Shown piece by piece: positions 59,701-64,000 of a stretch of DNA of 64,000 nt (the stretch's first letter is position 1; each line of letters begins with the position of its first letter). The translations under genes were made by a program, and so were the position numbers. The DNA is from Carallia brachiata. Its lineage: Eukaryota > Streptophyta > Magnoliopsida > Malpighiales > Rhizophoraceae. The stretch spans positions 2,138,487 through 2,202,486 of the forward strand of contig JADCRB010000055.1 in NCBI GenBank assembly GCA_021464245.1, read 5' to 3'. The notes beneath the pieces are model-generated. The model ran no database searches. It saw only the letters and a list, made by a program, of their open reading frames with translations, and was not told where the DNA came from.

Positions 59701-62700
59701 GAATCCCTGAACATCAATATGATGTTTTGCATCCTTGACAAAGCCAACAGTTACAACAGCAGTCATCTGTTAACAAGCAAATTAAAGGAATAAGAAATAT
59801 AATAAGAGGCCCACAAAGATATGGAAACTAGATGCAGTAATTACATTTGAGTCCTTTAGAGCCCCATCAGCAGCAGATTGTGGTCGGTAAGTTATCTCCT
59901 GAGATAGCATCATATCATTCACTATATTGTGATGCTCGATGTCCTTCCCACGAAGAATGATTCTAAATCTTGGAGGAAGTCTTAGATAGAGTATTGAGGC
60001 ATAACTCTGGGGATTGACAAGTGCCAGCATCATCATCATTAAATCACAGAACAATAAAAGAGATCAAAACTAATCATAAATTTGGTTTTTTTTGGCGGAA
60101 GGGGGGGTTTGGAACCCCTTTTTTTTTTTTGAGGAAAAGGGGTGGTTTGGAACGTTGCAAGAGTACCGCACTTAACAACATATTTATTTAAAGGCATGAA
60201 CATCAAATCTTTTTCAACTATTTGAAACTGTTTATCAAGTTGCTTAAGACCATATGTATTGTAATTCCAACAATTACTATCCATGCTTAAACCGAAAATG
60301 ATCACTTCTCGGGAAACAGCAAAAGCAAGAAAAACAATTTTCTCCCCATAACAACTGTTGAAACAGAAACAGAGTATAAACTACACCTCTTTCAAATGAA
60401 TATATTAGTCAAGATCAATGACATTGATCACTAATATTAAACAGATCAGAAAACAGAAATTAATTACCCTCAATGAATGTTTATAAGTTAAGAAATGCCT
60501 GGAGTTGGGAAATTCCAGCAAAAGCAAGAAAAACAATTTTCTCCCCATAACAACTGTTGAAACAGAAACAGAGTATAAACTACACCTCTTTCAAATGAAT
60601 ATATTAGTCAAGATCAATGACATTGATCACTAATATTAAACAGATCAGAAAACAGAAATTAATTACCCTCAATGAATGTTTATAAGTTAAGAAATGCCTG
60701 GAGTTGGGAAATTCCTTTGCCATCTGAATATTTTTGTCATCTCGGTTGGCACCTCTGAGTTGAATATCCTGCAATATGGCACAACCAAAAGTACACCCAG
60801 AAAAGATATTATATTCATTCCCTTTTGTCAAACAATTAAAGTAGAGAGAAAACGATAAATAAATGGCATATCACTTATTCAATACATACATGAGGATCAG
60901 CATCAAAATCAAGTTCCAACAATCCTTCATCATCCTCCCAGAGGTTGTATATGATTATCCGTGTCCCATGATCTGACATCAAATTGAACTTTATGCCAAA
61001 AACAATGGGTTAACCACAAATAGTTAATGGCAAGTATATGATTAGCACAATGGATGAACAAAAAGCTACATTTGGGCACATAAGGCAGATCTCACAATGT
61101 AAAACAAGAAATGAGATTGATGTGCGACATTAATATAGTACGCAGAATTTCTTTTAGTTTAAATGACTAACTGGATGATCAATGTAGACACATTTTTCTT
61201 TCTGTTTAAATTACTGACTTGATGATCAAATGACTTAGCCAGTCATGACAATGAAGAAAAATTTTTTAAGAACTAATCTCCCTTCATTTACATCCCTCTG
61301 TTTAATACTTAGCATCAGCAATGACAGAACTGCAAACCTAACACCAATGGCCCACAACACAATGACAAGAAATGATGAACAAACTAGCTCGAGACATTAC
61401 AAATAGGTACACCTGAACGTGGCCATGCATAATTCATAGAATAAAGAAGGAATTACTATTGACAGTTCATAGAACCTGATCATCTAACAGCCACTATTTA
61501 CACATTACCTTCAGTTTGACCACTACTTAGTCACTAAGAAGAATTATACTCTTCTCATGTTTCATATCAGAGATCTCACAATGTGACAGCTGACACCACA
61601 ACCAACTACAATTTATATGCGTGTGCTGATTAATGAGACGAAACTGGTTAACCATATTATGCAATACACTCATGCTTGATGATGCCATCATCATTTTCAC
61701 AGTATTTGCATTTAACAAAACCTGAATAAAGTACAGGGGAATGGGAAATGCAAATAATACCCAGAACTTTGCTTTGCACATCAAAAGTAAAAAATTACCT
61801 GACGGAGAAGGTCTGCCTCACTGGAAAATGGAGACCATTGGACTATGGTTTCTACATTTCTATTCCAATCATCCACAGAAAACCGTAAAATCTTGTTCCA
61901 ATCATGTCCTTCTCTTTCATAGTCAAGCTTTCATACATTAAAAGAAGAAAAACAGAAAGAGAAATTCACGACTTTTCAGGTCCAACAATAAACCACAATA
62001 AAACACACAAAACAAGTCCCAAGGAAAGATAACTAGTTTCTCAAACAAGCAGAGACCGGTTGCTGTCGTAATTTCAAAAAATAGAATTTCTCCAGTTTTC
62101 TGTAAAAGTTATATGTCCTAATTACATTTTGTCCACCCTAACCTAAAATGTTCTCAAAAATTAAGAACAAATTACGATGTATATTAAGGTACGTGAAGCA
62201 TCAAAAAAATTTAAACTACTAAAGATTGCCTTTTCAATTATAGCATTTGCAAATAGATAACAACAAGCAAGGTGATGAACCAGGAGAGATATAGGATGCT
62301 TTGTTAGATAATAAGTGCTAACCATGGGTACCACAATATCTTCTTTTCCAGTACTCCTCAGAAAAGTGTACGACAGCAATCCGATACTCTGTGTACTAAA
62401 AGCCAAAAAAATATATGTAATATTTAGTCATCCACACAGAAGAACATTAGCTATAACAGTAAAAAGAAAAGACAGAGCAATAAATAAGTATAACGCTCTA
62501 GGATGACAGAAAATTTGTAAAATTTAGGATGTCAAATCCCTGATCACTTTAAATATTAAAAAAAAAAAAGAAGAAAAAAGAAAAACTCAATGGAATTAAT
62601 TAACAACACTACTAAATATCCACAACTACAGAGACAACTCTCCTTCAGTGTATTCTCGAAAACCATAAAAGACCATATAACTAAATGAAATTACTGGTTC

Positions 62701-64000
62701 ATGGGCTGGATAACCAAAAACGTCGACCCAGTATAGTTTCCAATGATTCAATAAGCAGCAACTCCAGTGGGGTAAAGCAAAAAGTGATATCAAACAATTC
62801 TAATATATGAGCAGACTAAGCAGAAACCTTTTTCCATCTTTTCCGCAACACCTTGAGAAGACAATAACATCAGCTCCCAGCCTCATGGTACTCGTCTTGA
62901 ACCCATTGCCATCTGACAATAAGAGTAAACATAATTTAAAGCACTCTTAAAGAGAGAACTAAACAATAATAAAGCTAATGTATATAATGTATTACACTGT
63001 CCAATGGTATTTGCCAGTTTGCTTTTTGCAGAATACCCTAAAGACATGCAATGTCGCATTTTTTCTGGATCCATTCCACCACCATTATCTGCAAAATAGA
63101 ATTGAAAAGATGCGTACAACATATCATGAGCAAAAATCAATCCTAGATTTATTGATACAGTTCCCAACACAAAAAAGTGAGAAGAACGTAAGAGACATTA
63201 ACAGACTAAACACTTCAATTATGAAAAAACCCGAGCTCCAAATAAGAGGTCTCAAAAACAGAAAATGGAATAGAAAAACAGAAGGACAAAATCTTCAAAG
63301 CCAATGCTTCAGAGCATATACTATATATTTATCAATAGTCAATACCTTCAATTAGTATCATTCTGCTACCATCTTTCCTGCTAGTGAGCATATCTACATT
63401 GGCATAGGTAGCTCCATTGCAGACCTGAGAGTAAATGGAAAAAAAAAGTCAAAAAATTCCATGTTCAGCATAATTTAAAAATTATCTTGCAATGGGTACC
63501 TCATCCAACGAGTTGTCTAAAAGCTCTGCAAAAGCTGCAAGATGAAGAGAAGCAATACAAATAGCTTAATTTACTAGAACCCATAAAGTGGAAAAAAAAA
63601 TTCTGCCTATCAAATAATACAATCAACACATCAAGGCAGATTAAACAATTTTACCTCCAAGAGCCCATTTATGACTGGTAGCATTGGAATGTAAGAATCT
63701 GGGATGAACCCTAACATGATCCATACCACCTACAAATTTTCCAAATATATAAATAACAGGAAAGTAATAAATTGTCTCATAACATTACAAGCCCAAAAAC
63801 ATAAATAACAGAAAAGTAATAAATTGCCCCATAACATTAAAAATTTTATTTTACAAAGGTAATTTAGTTACCATGTTAAAAAGTATGTCCAATCAAAAAA
63901 AAAAAAAAAAAAAGCAAAACATTAAATAGACAATGTGCTTTGTAACTTATAATAAGCTAACTGTCTGACATAGCAATTACTGATTAATTGCACCACCAAG
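56710..64000 (-). CDS. MORC: MORC family GHKL ATPase, 5' partial, with an in-frame stop
   Basis: Nuclear ATPase; plant MORCs act in gene silencing and in disease resistance (CRT1). Visible exons: 63655-63729, 63500-63534, 63346-63424, 62996-63088, 62828-62912, 62323-62395, 61799-61927, 60890-60988, 60667-60768, 59845-60006, 59671-59766, 59126-59177, 58922-59033, 58731-58804, 58298-58590, 57645-57739, 57493-57574, 56897-57019, 56710-56796. All joins are GT-AG and keep frame. The 5' end lies beyond 64000. GHKL motifs are complete: ELLDNSLDE, DNGGGMDP and YGNGFKTS. The S5-like domain follows (LRLPPRFRIILRG, KPFWRLWNAAGSDGRGVIGVLEANF, KNYWSTYCHKIGYAPRR). The C-terminus is a coiled coil (ADSSTLAQLQQENNKLKEM, then EENLRKKLQDACNDNEELRDK). 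Exon 58298-58590 holds an in-frame TAA at 58499-58501, so the reference allele would stop before the coiled coil. Subgroup MORC4/7 is likely. Confidence 0.88.
60317..60715. repeat. Apparently exact 199-bp tandem duplication inside MORC
   Basis: 60317-60515 and 60516-60714 appear identical base for base by eye. The downstream copy includes the 3' half of the real exon (60667-60768) and its donor. The upstream copy places the same half-exon and donor at about 60468-60515 inside the next intron, without its own acceptor. Confidence 0.9.
63730..64000 (-). other. MORC intron reaching the window edge
   Basis: The exon at 63655-63729 starts after an acceptor (GTAG) in a frame that needs one more base upstream. 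The remaining sequence is therefore intron and the MORC start lies outside. It contains a 19-A run near 63895-63913. Confidence 0.7.

Noticed and set aside
1..64000. CRISPR arrays, phage or integrated virus
   Set aside because: No regularly spaced repeats, and no viral capsid, movement, replication or polymerase motifs were seen; the window is plant nuclear DNA.

Overview
This is AT-rich nuclear DNA from a flowering plant, most likely a woody eudicot of the rosid type. The genes have many short exons with GT-AG introns, there is one cytosolic-type tRNA gene, non-autonomous DNA transposons are common, and all protein families are plant versions. I cannot name the species. From memory, the neighbours MORC, TPD1-like, MUB and SWEET also lie together in Arabidopsis around At4g24970-At4g25010, and MORC, SWEET and TIM8 around At5g50780-At5g50810. 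The window therefore looks like one ancestral block that Arabidopsis keeps in two copies.

Layout. 0-3.4 kb: intergenic, with a SINE-like fragment. 3.4-4.4 kb: TIM8 (+), with site II and telo-box motifs upstream. 5.9-9.8 kb: DHHC S-acyltransferase (-), five exons. 9.8-24.5 kb: a gene-poor stretch holding a ~0.9 kb polypyrimidine tract, a tRNA-Gln(UUG) gene (-), a lone last exon of a SWEET gene, two long non-autonomous transposon-like elements and a fold-back MITE. 24.6-26.1 kb: an intact SWEET sugar transporter (+), six exons. 26-33.8 kb: intergenic, including a ~0.5 kb direct duplication. 33.8-41.2 kb: RluA-type RNA pseudouridine synthase (-), twelve exons, with a hAT-type element and several local duplications in its introns. 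42.2-44.1 kb: membrane-anchored ubiquitin-fold protein MUB (+), followed by a decayed copy of its last exon. 45.7-48.1 kb: chloroplast glutamate-1-semialdehyde aminomutase GSA (-), three exons. 51.8-53.6 kb: TPD1-like secreted cysteine-rich protein (-), three exons. 56.7-64 kb: MORC GHKL ATPase (-), nineteen exons visible and the 5' end beyond the window.

The genes are ordinary housekeeping, signalling and transport genes and do not form one pathway; what links them is conserved neighbourhood. I reconstructed exon joins by hand, and every junction given is GT-AG and keeps frame. The most notable anomalies are: an in-frame TAA in the MORC linker although the frame is open on both sides; an apparently exact 199-bp tandem duplication that copies half of a MORC exon; the orphan SWEET exon; the decayed MUB exon copy split by a SINE-like insert; and a 134-bp duplication that copies a splice donor in the pseudouridine synthase gene. 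I found no convincing evidence of a wholly new biological system.
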